From: Candidatus Saccharibacteria bacterium UBA2112
GTDB lineage: Bacteria > Patescibacteriota > Saccharimonadia > Saccharimonadales > Saccharimonadaceae
DNA: 42,424 nucleotides
Assembly: GCA_002331045.1 (NCBI GenBank)
Contig: DCYK01000006.1
Span: 15,448-57,871 of the forward strand
Reading direction: 5' to 3'
Part shown: in pieces, positions 1 to 8,139 of the stretch
Layout: each line of letters opens with the position of its first letter
Numbering within the stretch: position 1 is the first letter of the stretch
Translations under genes and position numbers: made by a program
The notes under the pieces: model-generated
What the model was told of the DNA's origin: nothing
The model's input: the letters and a program-made list of their open reading frames with translations, nothing else
The model's database searches: none

Positions 1-150
1 CCATGGCTCGAGATGATGTACGGAAAAGAAATGCTAGGACTATTCCGCGAAACAAAGCACATCTTTGATCCTCAGGGTATCTTTAACCCACACAAAAAAG
101 CAAATGCCGATTGGGATTATAGCTTTACGCATATACGTGATCACTTTTAG
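1..150 (+). CDS. FAD-linked oxidase, C-terminal end (partial)
   Basis: The frame is open from base 1 to TAG at 148-150 and gives about 49 residues. The segment KHIFDPQGIFNPHKK matches the C-terminal signature of GlcD/FAD-binding type 4 oxidases, where an iFDP-x-G-i-NP-x-K motif closes the cap domain. The family are cytosolic or membrane-associated flavoenzymes that oxidise 2-hydroxy acids or related substrates; the substrate cannot be told from this tail. The FAD-binding part lies outside the window. It converges with the minus-strand gene that ends 2 bases downstream. Confidence 0.6.
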   Translation, partial: PWLEMMYGKEMLGLFRETKHIFDPQGIFNPHKKANADWDYSFTHIRDHF

Positions 151-152
151 AG

Positions 153-695
153 TTACATAGAGGGATTGACCATGTACTCAGGGTCAATAACGCGACCCCT
201 GATTGCATCAACTGGGATCGCAAGGTTATTTGCACTTGCAAGACTAGGTGATGCTGTGGCATCGGGTCGGAGAAATTGAGGTAGCGCTACCGTCGCATAG
301 AGACGACCAGTTCTTTGTGAGTTCTCGAAGTCGAAGTGGTCGAGAATTCCAGTAAATAGCGCAGGATTATTCTCGCCAGGAGTATATTTGTCTATGAGTT
401 CCTCGCCAGTGAGCAAGGTTAATTCGCAAGCAGTAATAGCTAGATGCCGATATGGAAATGTATTCGCCAGTAGACCATTTAACTTTTCCTTGCCATCATC
501 TCCCATAATTTCACGAAACTCTTCATCTTCTGTCGAGCTGATAGTATTCTGGTAGGCTTGCGCAAGAGTAAAAGGGTCCTTACTCTCCCTTGTGTCAAAA
601 TCCGGCTGTTGTTCCAGCATGAACTGATAAAGCCAGGCGATACTTTTTTTACTCCATGGTTCAATTTCTACTCGATGTGGTATTTCGTGTGGCAT
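153..695 (-). CDS. Conserved-looking protein of unknown function (180 aa)
   Basis: I do not recognise this protein. It is soluble, acidic, has no signal peptide or membrane segment, and has one cysteine in the middle. The start is supported by a strong GAGGAG Shine-Dalgarno 6 bases before ATG at 695, which argues for a real gene. Its 5' end lies 55 bases after the stop of the antiporter gene, so the two could be co-transcribed. Codon use looks like its neighbours. No catalytic motif is evident. Confidence 0.65.
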   Translation of the reverse strand: MPHEIPHRVEIEPWSKKSIAWLYQFMLEQQPDFDTRESKDPFTLAQAYQNTISSTEDEEFREIMGDDGKEKLNGLLANTFPYRHLAITACELTLLTGEELIDKYTPGENNPALFTGILDHFDFENSQRTGRLYATVALPQFLRPDATASPSLASANNLAIPVDAIRGRVIDPEYMVNPSM

Positions 696-750
696 AGTAA
701 CTCCTCTTTTGTGCAGGATAGTATATACCCATTTACGGTTTTTTGCCAGT

Positions 751-2859
751 CTACTCGTTTGCGGCAGAGACGGAGTAGCGAGATTCGATGTCTTTACTGT
801 CGCCTTCTGTGGCGATACCGCGGATCTTTAGAAAACTAACTGCACGGATGCCGGATGAGCGAAGTGATCGCTCGGCAAGAACACGTAGATAAACTGCCAA
901 TTCCTCTGAATTACTTTCAAGTACGCGGTCAAGCTTTACTTCTGATTGTTCGCGGTAGCGTTTGTAGAGACTGGTTACCTTCTTATAGGCTTTGGGTAGA
1001 AAGACTGGTTGGGGGTATGCGGTTTGCATCTCATGGAGCGTCTTGAGCGCCTTGCGTGCAATAATCATCTGTGCTCGATAGTACTGGAGCCGTTCGACTG
1101 GCGTATGTCCCATCTTGGTGTGTTCAAATGGGAACTGTACTAATGCCACTAAGCGATCGAAGATGTCCTTGCGGTCACGATAAAGCGAAGGATCAATATC
1201 CTCATGCTGTGCGTGTTCAATTTTTTCGCGTTGCAGTGATAGCTTGCCGCGAATTGCACGATACACTCGCTCGGAAATCTCTTCGTTGACGTAGAGATCT
1301 TTGAGATAGTGACCTTCTATATCGATAGCCGTAAGGTGAAGGGATTGTTCAAACACACGGATACCGTGTTGGGCCTGTAGTTCGTCACGGTTTGCTTTTG
1401 CCTCACGTTTTCGTGCAGCAAGCTTTTTCTTGAGGATTTCGTATTCGGCTTCACGAACAAAACCGCGAGTCTTTTGTGAATCAAATCGTGACTGCTCGGT
1501 AAGGAGATAATACATTCCCAGGTCCGCTTCGTGCGCTTGATCAATCACACGAGGTGCATCAAGCTTGTAGCGGCGGATGATCGGACCGATGGTCGGCGCC
1601 TTTACGAAGAGTGTTGCGAGGATGCAGCCGATAGTGAGGGCGAGCAGGAAGTCGCGAATAGAATATGAATATGCCCAATCTGGCAACGTGAGGGTTTCGG
1701 GGATGAGCATGACGATAATAATGGCTAGCGCTCCGCGCAGGCTTCCCCAGGCGAGAAGCTTTTGCCAGGTACTTGGAATTGGCGCTTCTAGTTTTGTGAG
1801 GTTAATTGGTGTCGTTACGGCATAAACAGCAATCACGCGAGCGATTGCAACGACAAGGATAGTGATAATAATAGGAACCCATAGGTCAGCAAGATTAATC
1901 TGTGTACTCGCAAAGAGCATACCGGCGAGAATGAAAACGAGAGAGTTAGCAACGAATGCCAGTAGCTCAATAGATTTGTCTAGATAGTCGTCGGTACGCG
2001 GCAGTAGTACGTGGCGAGCATAATTACCAAGGAAGAGCGATGACACGGTAGTAGCAATAATTGGCGACACGTGGAAGTGTGTCCCAAATAGGCCATTTTG
2101 ATTGATTGCCTCGCTCGTGATAAACACAAGGTGCGCTGAAATAATCATGAGGGTAACTGATACGAACTCATTCGATCGCGTGTAACGGAGCGCCAATGAA
2201 AACAGGCTTGCCATGAAAAGCCCGACAATAATACCGGCAACGACCATCACGATGAATGTGAGAGTGCCATCGAGAACCGTCTCGACACCATGGAAGCCAT
2301 GTTGTGCAACAGCTAGGATAACGAGGAACAGTGCTACGGCGGTACCGTCATTGAACAGGCTTTCGCCTTCAAAAATGAGCGAGAGACGCTTTGGCGCACC
2401 ATAATCCTTGAACAGAGCGAGCACGGCTACGGGGTCGGTAGCGGAAATAATAGCACCAAATAGGAGTGTCACAAGAAACGGTACGTGTAAACCGACAAGC
2501 GGAAGTATCAGGTATAGCGCGCAGGCTATGATGATTGTCGAAACGATCAAGCCAACGATAGCAAGTGATGCAATTGACCAGGCACTCTCAAGCATTCGAC
2601 GGATCTTCATGTTAAAGGCGGATTCAAAAATAAGAATCGGGAGAAAGATGTAAAAGAGTAATTCTGGGGTGAGTACTAGATCATCCATAAAGCCGAACGT
2701 CGGTTCAAGCATTGGAAGCCGTGATATCGGCACGATGAGCAGACCAACGAGCACTAAAAGGACAGTATATGGGACATTGATTCGCTTTGCGATAAAAAAC
2801 ACCGCTGATGCGATGGACAAGAGTGAAAATAGAGCGAGTACTGATGTAAGTGTCAACAC
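751..2859 (-). CDS. Na+/H+ antiporter, CPA1 (NhaP) family
   Basis: About 12 membrane segments fill residues 1-430. The CPA1 signature is clear: the unwound-helix ATDPVAVLALF (D142) and the ion-binding FNDGTAVALF (N170-D171) helix. Residues 430-702 form a long, charged, helical cytosolic tail with basic and coiled-coil stretches, as in longer NhaP proteins where the tail regulates transport. The expected role is electroneutral exchange of H+ for Na+ at the cell membrane, for pH and sodium homeostasis. Translation probably starts at GTG 2859 (residues MLTLTS) after a GGAG about 13 bases upstream. A TATAAT lies further upstream at 2880-2885 beside a perfect palindrome. Confidence 0.9.
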   Translation of the reverse strand: MLTLTSVLALFSLLSIASAVFFIAKRINVPYTVLLVLVGLLIVPISRLPMLEPTFGFMDDLVLTPELLFYIFLPILIFESAFNMKIRRMLESAWSIASLAIVGLIVSTIIIACALYLILPLVGLHVPFLVTLLFGAIISATDPVAVLALFKDYGAPKRLSLIFEGESLFNDGTAVALFLVILAVAQHGFHGVETVLDGTLTFIVMVVAGIIVGLFMASLFSLALRYTRSNEFVSVTLMIISAHLVFITSEAINQNGLFGTHFHVSPIIATTVSSLFLGNYARHVLLPRTDDYLDKSIELLAFVANSLVFILAGMLFASTQINLADLWVPIIITILVVAIARVIAVYAVTTPINLTKLEAPIPSTWQKLLAWGSLRGALAIIIVMLIPETLTLPDWAYSYSIRDFLLALTIGCILATLFVKAPTIGPIIRRYKLDAPRVIDQAHEADLGMYYLLTEQSRFDSQKTRGFVREAEYEILKKKLAARKREAKANRDELQAQHGIRVFEQSLHLTAIDIEGHYLKDLYVNEEISERVYRAIRGKLSLQREKIEHAQHEDIDPSLYRDRKDIFDRLVALVQFPFEHTKMGHTPVERLQYYRAQMIIARKALKTLHEMQTAYPQPVFLPKAYKKVTSLYKRYREQSEVKLDRVLESNSEELAVYLRVLAERSLRSSGIRAVSFLKIRGIATEGDSKDIESRYSVSAANE

Positions 2860-2879
2860 GGCTGTGACTTTTCTCCATT

Positions 2880-2899
2880 ATTATAGGCCGCAAGCGGCC
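2880..2899 (-). promoter_or_regulatory. Putative antiporter promoter with adjacent palindrome
   Basis: On the minus strand TATAAT (2885-2880) is immediately preceded by the 14-base palindrome GGCCGCTTGCGGCC (2899-2886). A TTGACG lies at 2904-2899, but its spacing to the -10 is only 13. The palindrome could be an operator, or a hairpin; nothing shows which. Confidence 0.4.
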
Positions 2900-2961
2900 G
2901 TCAACTTGTACCACTATACACCGGTCAAGGGAAGGAAACAATAGGGATGACGTATTTAGTA

Positions 2962-4287
2962 CTACTCTACTTTTTGCATATGGACAAGTGCGTCATCGAA
3001 AAAGTTAGAATAGCCCACTCGCAAATAGAGCTGTACGGCGTCTCCTTCGCGCAGAGCGTCCGCATCTAGAGGTGAGCATTTGGCGTCGACGATTGATAAT
3101 TCATCTTTATATGAAATGGGATCGAGCGTGAATTGATTGTTCGGATAGGCAACGGTGACAGTCTTTTGAGCAGGGTCATGAGTCTTTAGCGTGTAGACGC
3201 TTACGTATCGCAAAACTTTGGGGTCTTGAAATGTCGGAAGGTCGGCGCAATTAGTACTGGTAATAGTACGAGGAGTTGGCGTTGGCGTCGTGCTGGATGT
3301 CGTTGTATAGCTGTATTCTTCAGATAGTGCGCGATCTCGCGAATACGACAAGCTTGCGATGAGCCCTATGATCACTGGAAGGCCAAGGAATAAAACGACG
3401 AGAGCGATGATAACATCCCACCCTGTATTGGTTGATGCTTGTGATTTTGTTTCTGGATGTTTAAAGATATAGATGCGATGAAATACGATCGTCAGTATCG
3501 ACGCCGTAGCCAAGAGGATGATTGTGGCAGCCATTCCCCTGTAATGGAATTCAGGTAGTTTATCGGGATAGTGTGTGAAGATTGTTGGAATGAGGAGAAT
3601 GTAAAACAATACTGTTAGTCCGATTGCGGCGTACGTCGCAAAACGCACTAGTTTGTCGGGTACATATTCTTGTATTTTGAGGTGTAATTGGATCCATACT
3701 ACGGCCCCAAAAGTGTAAAGATATAGGAGGTATAAGTCCCCGAGAATCCTGCCCTCGAGAATATCCCATATGCCAAAAAGCGAGGTGATAAAACTTGCTA
3801 CGGTGATAGATAGCAATGTGTTCAGGATGAGCCCATTCCCCTGTCCTTTACTACTAATAGAAACCAAAAGTAGTGCGACGATAGCGTGCGCCACCATCGA
3901 GCCAGTTGTACCGAGGGCTTTCGTAAGGGTTGAGTTAAACTCGCCGATTAAGACGGCAACCACAGAAATAAGGGCGGATATAATAAGTCCCCCAACCAGT
4001 GTGTAGAGAACGTATTTATTAAAATCTTTGAGAAAGGTCCGTTGTGGCGGAGCTGGGGTCGGTAAGGGTGTGTTGAGTGGTTGTTGGGACGTATCTTGCT
4101 GATTGTTGGTGTCAGAGGTGACTTCATTTGTTGGCTTCATGGTCGCTGGACCTTTTTCTTCGGTGCGATCTGTACCTGAACGAGTGTCACTGGTTATATT
4201 CTCAAATGGGCTCGTATGATAGTTTTCTGAATTCGTTGAGGATTCAGGAGGCGTTTCGTTGTGGTTGTTACGCTCGTTTTCGTTCAT
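2962..4287 (-). CDS. Multi-pass membrane protein of unknown function (441 aa)
   Basis: Residues 1-85 are low-complexity, rich in N, S, T, P and E, and look disordered. Residues ~90-320 hold about seven hydrophobic segments. A Thr/Pro linker near residue 330 then leads to a C-terminal domain of about 100 residues with two cysteines (NCADL, AKCSPLD), probably outside the membrane. The layout suggests a disordered cytosolic head, a membrane block and an exposed domain. I see no catalytic motif and do not assign a family. The start at 4287 has AAGGA 5 bases upstream, and a TACAAT -10 box lies at 4315-4310. Confidence 0.7.
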   Translation of the reverse strand: MNENERNNHNETPPESSTNSENYHTSPFENITSDTRSGTDRTEEKGPATMKPTNEVTSDTNNQQDTSQQPLNTPLPTPAPPQRTFLKDFNKYVLYTLVGGLIISALISVVAVLIGEFNSTLTKALGTTGSMVAHAIVALLLVSISSKGQGNGLILNTLLSITVASFITSLFGIWDILEGRILGDLYLLYLYTFGAVVWIQLHLKIQEYVPDKLVRFATYAAIGLTVLFYILLIPTIFTHYPDKLPEFHYRGMAATIILLATASILTIVFHRIYIFKHPETKSQASTNTGWDVIIALVVLFLGLPVIIGLIASLSYSRDRALSEEYSYTTTSSTTPTPTPRTITSTNCADLPTFQDPKVLRYVSVYTLKTHDPAQKTVTVAYPNNQFTLDPISYKDELSIVDAKCSPLDADALREGDAVQLYLRVGYSNFFDDALVHMQKVE

Positions 4288-4309
4288 GGTTTTCCTTGAT
4301 TATGCGGCT

Positions 4310-4315
4310 ATTGTA
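4310..4315 (-). promoter_or_regulatory. Putative -10 box for the 441-aa membrane protein
   Basis: TACAAT on the minus strand predicts a leader of about 16 bases that contains the AAGGA Shine-Dalgarno. No good -35 element is visible. Confidence 0.4.
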
Positions 4316-4334
4316 CCATGAGCGGTATGTAAAA

Positions 4335-4365
4335 TATAAGACTCCGCACATGACGGAGTCTTATA
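4335..4365 (-). terminator. Intrinsic terminator of the secE-nusG-rplK operon
   Basis: A perfect 12-base stem (4335-4346 with 4354-4365) encloses a 7-base loop. It is followed on the minus strand by a T-rich stretch, 15 bases after the rplK stop. Its position directly after rplK shows that rplA (L1) is not part of this operon. Confidence 0.8.
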
Positions 4366-4380
4366 AAATCTAGGTATTAA

Positions 4381-4806
4381 CTACTCGACGACTTCTACGC
4401 CCATACTACGGGCAGTACCGGCAATGACTTTGATCCGACCTTCCTCGTCGATAGCGTTGAGATGATCCTTTTTGGCTTCGGCGATTTCTGCGAGCTGTGC
4501 ACGAGTGATCTTACCAACCTTTTCGGCATGAGGCTTACCGCTCCCCTTTTTGATGCCGATCGCAGTACGAATAGCATCGTCAACTGGCTGGCCGAGACTC
4601 TTCCAGTCGAATGTTCGGTCTTCGAATACCCTAATGTGGACGATGACGTCCTTGCCCATATCACCCTTGGTAGCGTCGTTAAATGGATTGATGAAATCCA
4701 TCATATTCAGACCCCACTGACCAAGCGTTGAACCAACAGGAGGACCTGCTGTGGCGCGGCCAGCTGGTATACGGAGTTTGAGGTTACCAATAACTTTTTT
4801 TGCCAT
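4381..4806 (-). CDS. rplK: Ribosomal protein uL11
   Basis: Full-length L11 (141 aa). The N-terminal domain carries the PAGRATAGPPVGSTLGQWGLN motif region that forms the thiostrepton/GTPase-centre loop. The C-terminal domain binds 23S rRNA helices 43/44 (region around GSGKPHAEKVGKITRAQ, residues 90-107). It contacts elongation factors at the base of the L7/L12 stalk. It is last in the operon after nusG and an unknown gene, with a terminator right behind it; the usual partner rplA is absent here. An AAGGA lies an unusually long 13 bases before ATG. Confidence 0.97.
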   Translation of the reverse strand: MAKKVIGNLKLRIPAGRATAGPPVGSTLGQWGLNMMDFINPFNDATKGDMGKDVIVHIRVFEDRTFDWKSLGQPVDDAIRTAIGIKKGSGKPHAEKVGKITRAQLAEIAEAKKDHLNAIDEEGRIKVIAGTARSMGVEVVE

Positions 4807-4828
4807 AATAATATATTTTTCCTTGATT

Positions 4829-4859
4829 ACTAAATACTATTGTGAAGCGAATATTTAGT
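4829..4859 (-). repeat. Inverted repeat in the rplK leader
   Basis: 8-base arms ACTAAATA (4829-4836) and TATTTAGT (4852-4859) flank a 15-base loop just upstream of the rplK ribosome-binding region. It could fold in the mRNA and act on rplK translation, or be chance in AT-rich DNA. Confidence 0.4.
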
Positions 4860-4917
4860 GCGTAACTGGTTTATTTTAACAGATACTGACGATAACAGCA
4901 AGAGGAGCTGTGTTTGC

Positions 4918-5277
4918 TCATGCACTATTCTTGTTAGTGGACAGTTCTAGCGTGTCTTGTTTATCCGCATCGCTCCAGGTGTATCCTTTGGAAAGATTGA
5001 TTGTTGACCGATCGATAGGTTCTGTTGTAATGACAGCTTTATTTACAGATGATCCGCCATATGGATGCGAGCTATGATTACCTCGCGTTACATGATCTAT
5101 TGATAGATGGCCGTTAGCAAGGGCTCTTTTGCCTATAGTATGAAGGATTGTCTCTATATCCTGATGAATGTGTGCTGTTTCGATCGGAGAAAGTCCCCTA
5201 TGATCAACCACATGAGCAGAGACGTCATCACTACTTGGAATAAAAGCTTCTACGATAAGTTTGTTGGGTTGTGACAT
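4918..5277 (-). CDS. Unknown protein between nusG and rplK (119 aa)
   Basis: I do not recognise this protein. It is hydrophilic, His-, Ser- and Asp-rich, has no membrane segment and no cysteine, with a C-terminal half that looks partly disordered. AGAGGG 6 bases before ATG 5277 supports translation. It starts 22 bases after the nusG stop and is followed by 111 bases before rplK, so it is probably part of the operon. Genes between nusG and rplK are unusual because these two are normally adjacent. A role linked to translation is possible from context only. Confidence 0.6.
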   Translation of the reverse strand: MSQPNKLIVEAFIPSSDDVSAHVVDHRGLSPIETAHIHQDIETILHTIGKRALANGHLSIDHVTRGNHSSHPYGGSSVNKAVITTEPIDRSTINLSKGYTWSDADKQDTLELSTNKNSA

Positions 5278-5299
5278 TATAAACCCTCTATTACGGTAG

Positions 5300-5845
5300 C
5301 TATACTTTCTTTACCTGCAAGGCATCCAGTTCGACGGGTGTGTCGCGGCCGAACATGCTGACCATAACTTTAATTTTGCCTTTTTGGGTGTCGATCTCGC
5401 TGATTGCTCCGTCAAAGCCTTTGAATGGACCGTCGGTGATACTGACAACTTCACCCTCTGCATAGTCGATATGATGCTTTGGATCTTCGACGCCCATGCG
5501 CTTTTTGATCTTGGCAATCTCGGCATCGGATACAGGTGTTGGCTCGGTACCGCTGCCGACAAAACCTGTGACACCGGGCGTATTACGGACGATGTACCAT
5601 GTTTCGTCCGTGAGTTTCATCTCGACCAAGACGTAGCCCTGGAAGATTTTCGCTTCAATTACTTTTCGTTTGCCGTTTTTGATCTGGATTTGCTTTTCCT
5701 TTGGTACCATAACGTCAAAAATCTTGTCCGCCATGTCGACGGCATTGATGCGCTGCCGGATACTGTCAGCTACTTTTTCTTCGTAACCACTATAGGTGTG
5801 AATAGCGTACCATTGTCGGGTGCTGTCGTAACGATTTTTTGCCAT
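5300..5845 (-). CDS. nusG: Transcription elongation/termination factor NusG
   Basis: 181 aa with an N-terminal NGN domain (starting RQWYAIHTYSGYEEKVADSI) and a C-terminal KOW domain (EGEVVSITDGPFKGFDGAISEI). NusG binds the RNA polymerase clamp and couples transcription to the leading ribosome or to Rho. The start at 5845 has AAAGGAG 6 bases upstream; this Shine-Dalgarno overlaps the secE stop, so the two genes are translationally close. Length and domain order are typical. Confidence 0.97.
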   Translation of the reverse strand: MAKNRYDSTRQWYAIHTYSGYEEKVADSIRQRINAVDMADKIFDVMVPKEKQIQIKNGKRKVIEAKIFQGYVLVEMKLTDETWYIVRNTPGVTGFVGSGTEPTPVSDAEIAKIKKRMGVEDPKHHIDYAEGEVVSITDGPFKGFDGAISEIDTQKGKIKVMVSMFGRDTPVELDALQVKKV

Positions 5846-5854
5846 ATTGCTCCT

Positions 5855-6256
5855 TTATTGTCCTAGTATCAATTCAAATAAGTATTTAAAGCCTGCATCG
5901 AGTAGCAGGATTATCACGATGAAGAATGCGCTATAAATGAGGACCGCAAGCGTCATACTCCAGGTTGCGCGGCGATTTGGCCAACGAACTTGACGTAGCT
6001 CATACCAAGCGCCTTTGAAATATTCGCCCATTGCACGAAATGGCCGTGTCCAACCTTTTGGATTACCTGGCTTTTTGATTTTCTTTGCCTTGACGGGCTT
6101 ACCTTTTGTGGCAGCCTTAACATTGGCGGTTGATTTTATAGCAACAGGCTCTTTGGGCGAACTCTTGACCTTTTTAGTAGGTGTCGAGCTTGCCTTGATC
6201 CGAACGACATTCGTATCATCGGCTGCTGTTTGCTTGGTTGACTTTTTCTTTGCCAC
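5855..6256 (-). CDS. secE: Preprotein translocase subunit SecE
   Basis: About 133 aa from the GTG start at 6256, chosen because GAGGAG lies about 10 bases before it and longer in-frame starts run back through the promoter. Residues 1-75 are Lys/Ala/Thr-rich and probably disordered. The conserved amphipathic region YFKGAWYELRQVRWPNRR follows, then one C-terminal membrane helix (~100-125). SecE clamps SecY (encoded at 25950-27362) in the membrane. It heads secE-nusG-unknown-rplK. Confidence 0.93.
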   Translation of the reverse strand: MAKKKSTKQTAADDTNVVRIKASSTPTKKVKSSPKEPVAIKSTANVKAATKGKPVKAKKIKKPGNPKGWTRPFRAMGEYFKGAWYELRQVRWPNRRATWSMTLAVLIYSAFFIVIILLLDAGFKYLFELILGQ

Positions 6257-6310
6257 TCCTTGCGATCTCCTCACAAATTTAAAAGTCTGCTGCTGCAGAC
6301 TGTCAAGACA

Positions 6311-6339
6311 ATTATAAGAATTCGATGGATGAATGTCAA
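6311..6339 (-). promoter_or_regulatory. Consensus sigma-70 promoter for secE-nusG-rplK
   Basis: On the minus strand TTGACA (6339-6334), a 17-base spacer and TATAAT (6316-6311) match the full bacterial consensus. The predicted transcript starts near 6304 and leaves a leader of roughly 48 bases before the secE GTG. Confidence 0.85.
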
Positions 6340-6349
6340 GCATTTGGTG

Positions 6350-6358
6350 TGATAGTAT
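6350..6358 (+). promoter_or_regulatory. Extended -10 promoter placing the start codon at +1 (glycosyltransferase)
   Basis: TGA-TAGTAT (TGn extended -10, hexamer 6353-6358) sits 7 bases before ATG 6366. Transcription would begin at or next to the start codon. It lies just upstream of the divergent secE -35 box. Confidence 0.55.
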
Positions 6359-6365
6359 GGTGGTA

Positions 6366-7442
6366 ATGCTTCCTATCGTTCTATTTGTGGTTATTGCGCT
6401 TGTTGATTTGACCGTACTCATCAAGCTTTACCGGGTATTAACGATGCTGCGTGTTTTGCCAGAAAAAGATACAGACGGTGACTCTCCTTCGGTTAGCGTG
6501 TGTATTGCTGCTCGCGATGAGACGCATGCCATGACCCAATGTCTCGAGCGGGTTATCGCTAGTGACTATCAAAAGCTAGAGATTCTTGTCTTGGATGATC
6601 AGTCGCATGATGACACTTCAATTTTGATTAAATCATTTGCTCACGCTGGGGTGCGGTTTATTGAAGGTCAGGCATTACCCGAGGGGTGGCTCGGCAAGAA
6701 TCACGCCCAGGCAGTATTGGCACGTCAAGCTAGTGGAGAACTTATCCTCTTTTTGGATGTTGATACGCTCATCGAGCCACACACGATCCAGCGACTTGTC
6801 CATTACTATACTCACCATGCAGCTACCATGGTGTCGGTGCTACCTATCCGTAATGATCACTGGGTAGTCAGCAATTTATTTGCAACCATGCGACACTTTT
6901 GGACGTTGATGCGTTTTCGAATAGCGCAACCAAGGGCTGTGGCGAATGCATGGTTAATTAATCGTAAAGAGGTGTTGAAGCAGCTAGAGACTGACGACAG
7001 CCTTCCACTCTCTGTTCAGATGGAGACAACTATTGCGAGGACGATAGCTCGTCACAAAAAGTACCGTTTGATCACGAGCAATGAGTGGCTAGGGATACGA
7101 TACGAAAAGCGGTGGTTGTCGCAGGTCGAGACGAGTATACGCTTACTCTATCCTCAAGCTGATCATAATAGTGTCAAAGTAGCTGGACTGGTCGGATTAC
7201 TGCTTATTGTCCTGACGCCCTATGTGGTTGTGTGGTTTTATCCATGGTTTATGGGGATTATCGTGGCGCACTATTTGATCGCTTATTATTATTTATCGCA
7301 GGTATGGGTACGGTATCGGCTAATAGGAGCTTTGCTATTACCAGTGACGATCGTTCAAGAAGTGGTCTTACTCATCATGAGTACCTGGAAGTACAACTTC
7401 GGAACGATTACCTGGAAAGGGAGGCCAGTTCGTAAGAAGTAA
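6366..7442 (+). CDS. Glycosyltransferase family 2, membrane-anchored
   Basis: 358 aa from ATG 6366. An N-terminal membrane helix is followed by a GT-A fold: VSVCIAARDE, the LDDQSHDDT nucleotide-binding loop, GWLGKNHA and the metal-binding LFLDVDT (DxD-like). Two or three hydrophobic segments close the protein (~275-345). The GWLGKNHA motif recalls the CrtQ/HpnB-like branch, which transfers sugars to lipid or carotenoid-type acceptors; the real acceptor is unknown. An earlier in-frame ATG at 6333 would lie inside the promoter region and lacks a Shine-Dalgarno. It converges with the YgjP-like gene, 2 bases apart. Confidence 0.85.
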   Translation: MLPIVLFVVIALVDLTVLIKLYRVLTMLRVLPEKDTDGDSPSVSVCIAARDETHAMTQCLERVIASDYQKLEILVLDDQSHDDTSILIKSFAHAGVRFIEGQALPEGWLGKNHAQAVLARQASGELILFLDVDTLIEPHTIQRLVHYYTHHAATMVSVLPIRNDHWVVSNLFATMRHFWTLMRFRIAQPRAVANAWLINRKEVLKQLETDDSLPLSVQMETTIARTIARHKKYRLITSNEWLGIRYEKRWLSQVETSIRLLYPQADHNSVKVAGLVGLLLIVLTPYVVVWFYPWFMGIIVAHYLIAYYYLSQVWVRYRLIGALLLPVTIVQEVVLLIMSTWKYNFGTITWKGRPVRKK

Positions 7443-7444
7443 CA

Positions 7445-8137
7445 TTAAATTGTTGGCGAATAGCTTTTTAGTTGCTTTCGATGAAGCTTGTACTCCGGAT
7501 CGGCCGTCTCGACAAGTGCCCAAAAGCGTGGTGAATGGTTCATTTGTTTGGTATGGCAGAGCTCATGAATAATAACGTAGTCAATCAATTCGAACGGTAA
7601 CTTCATGAGTGCGATATTCAGGCTGATAGTACCGTGACTATTACAGCTTCCCCATCGGCCACTGGCATGTGAAAAACGAACTTTTTCATAAGAGCAATGA
7701 TTCCTCTCGGCAAGATAGGAAAGACGTTTTGGAAGGTGACTCTTTGCCTCAAGCCGCAGGGCTGCTTGGACGACATTTCGAACCTCTTTTTCAATGGTGG
7801 CATCAGTTAACGCCGCGCCACTGGCTAGATGGACAAGAATTGTTTGCCCGACACGCTTGACGGATGTCTTTGGTGCATCTTCGATAACGGTCAGCCGATG
7901 GCTTTTACCGATGGTCATACCGTTACGTAGCTTATATGCTGGTTCTTGTTGGGCGAGCATTTTGCGAAGGTTGGGACGCGAGCTTTTGATGAAGCGCCGA
8001 AGGATGAACAGTGGTGTATAGCGAGGCATCGATGCACGTAATGTGCCGTTAGGTGCGACACTGATACGAACGTTCGAGGTGCGCATACTGCGGCGAACAG
8101 TAATGTCGCCAAATTCATCGTCGTATATTTTCGGCAT
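7445..8137 (-). CDS. YgjP/DUF45-type zinc metalloprotein
   Basis: 230 aa. The C-terminal half carries HELCHTKQMNHSPRFWALVE, the HExxH-type zinc motif (here HELCH) plus a downstream histidine, typical of the YgjP/WLM-like putative metal-dependent hydrolases. The conserved segment RFSHASGRWGSCNSHGTISLN precedes it, as in this family. The true substrate of the family is not settled. Soluble, no signal peptide. Its ATG lies 2 bases after the stop of the P-loop kinase gene, so the pair is probably one operon. Confidence 0.88.
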   Translation of the reverse strand: MPKIYDDEFGDITVRRSMRTSNVRISVAPNGTLRASMPRYTPLFILRRFIKSSRPNLRKMLAQQEPAYKLRNGMTIGKSHRLTVIEDAPKTSVKRVGQTILVHLASGAALTDATIEKEVRNVVQAALRLEAKSHLPKRLSYLAERNHCSYEKVRFSHASGRWGSCNSHGTISLNIALMKLPFELIDYVIIHELCHTKQMNHSPRFWALVETADPEYKLHRKQLKSYSPTI

Positions 8138-8139
8138 GA

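Noticed and set aside
2705..2941. 78-codon minus-strand frame starting at TATAATAATG upstream of the antiporter
   Set aside because: It is out of frame with and overlaps the start of the antiporter gene, and has no homology signal. It follows from the same upstream bases.
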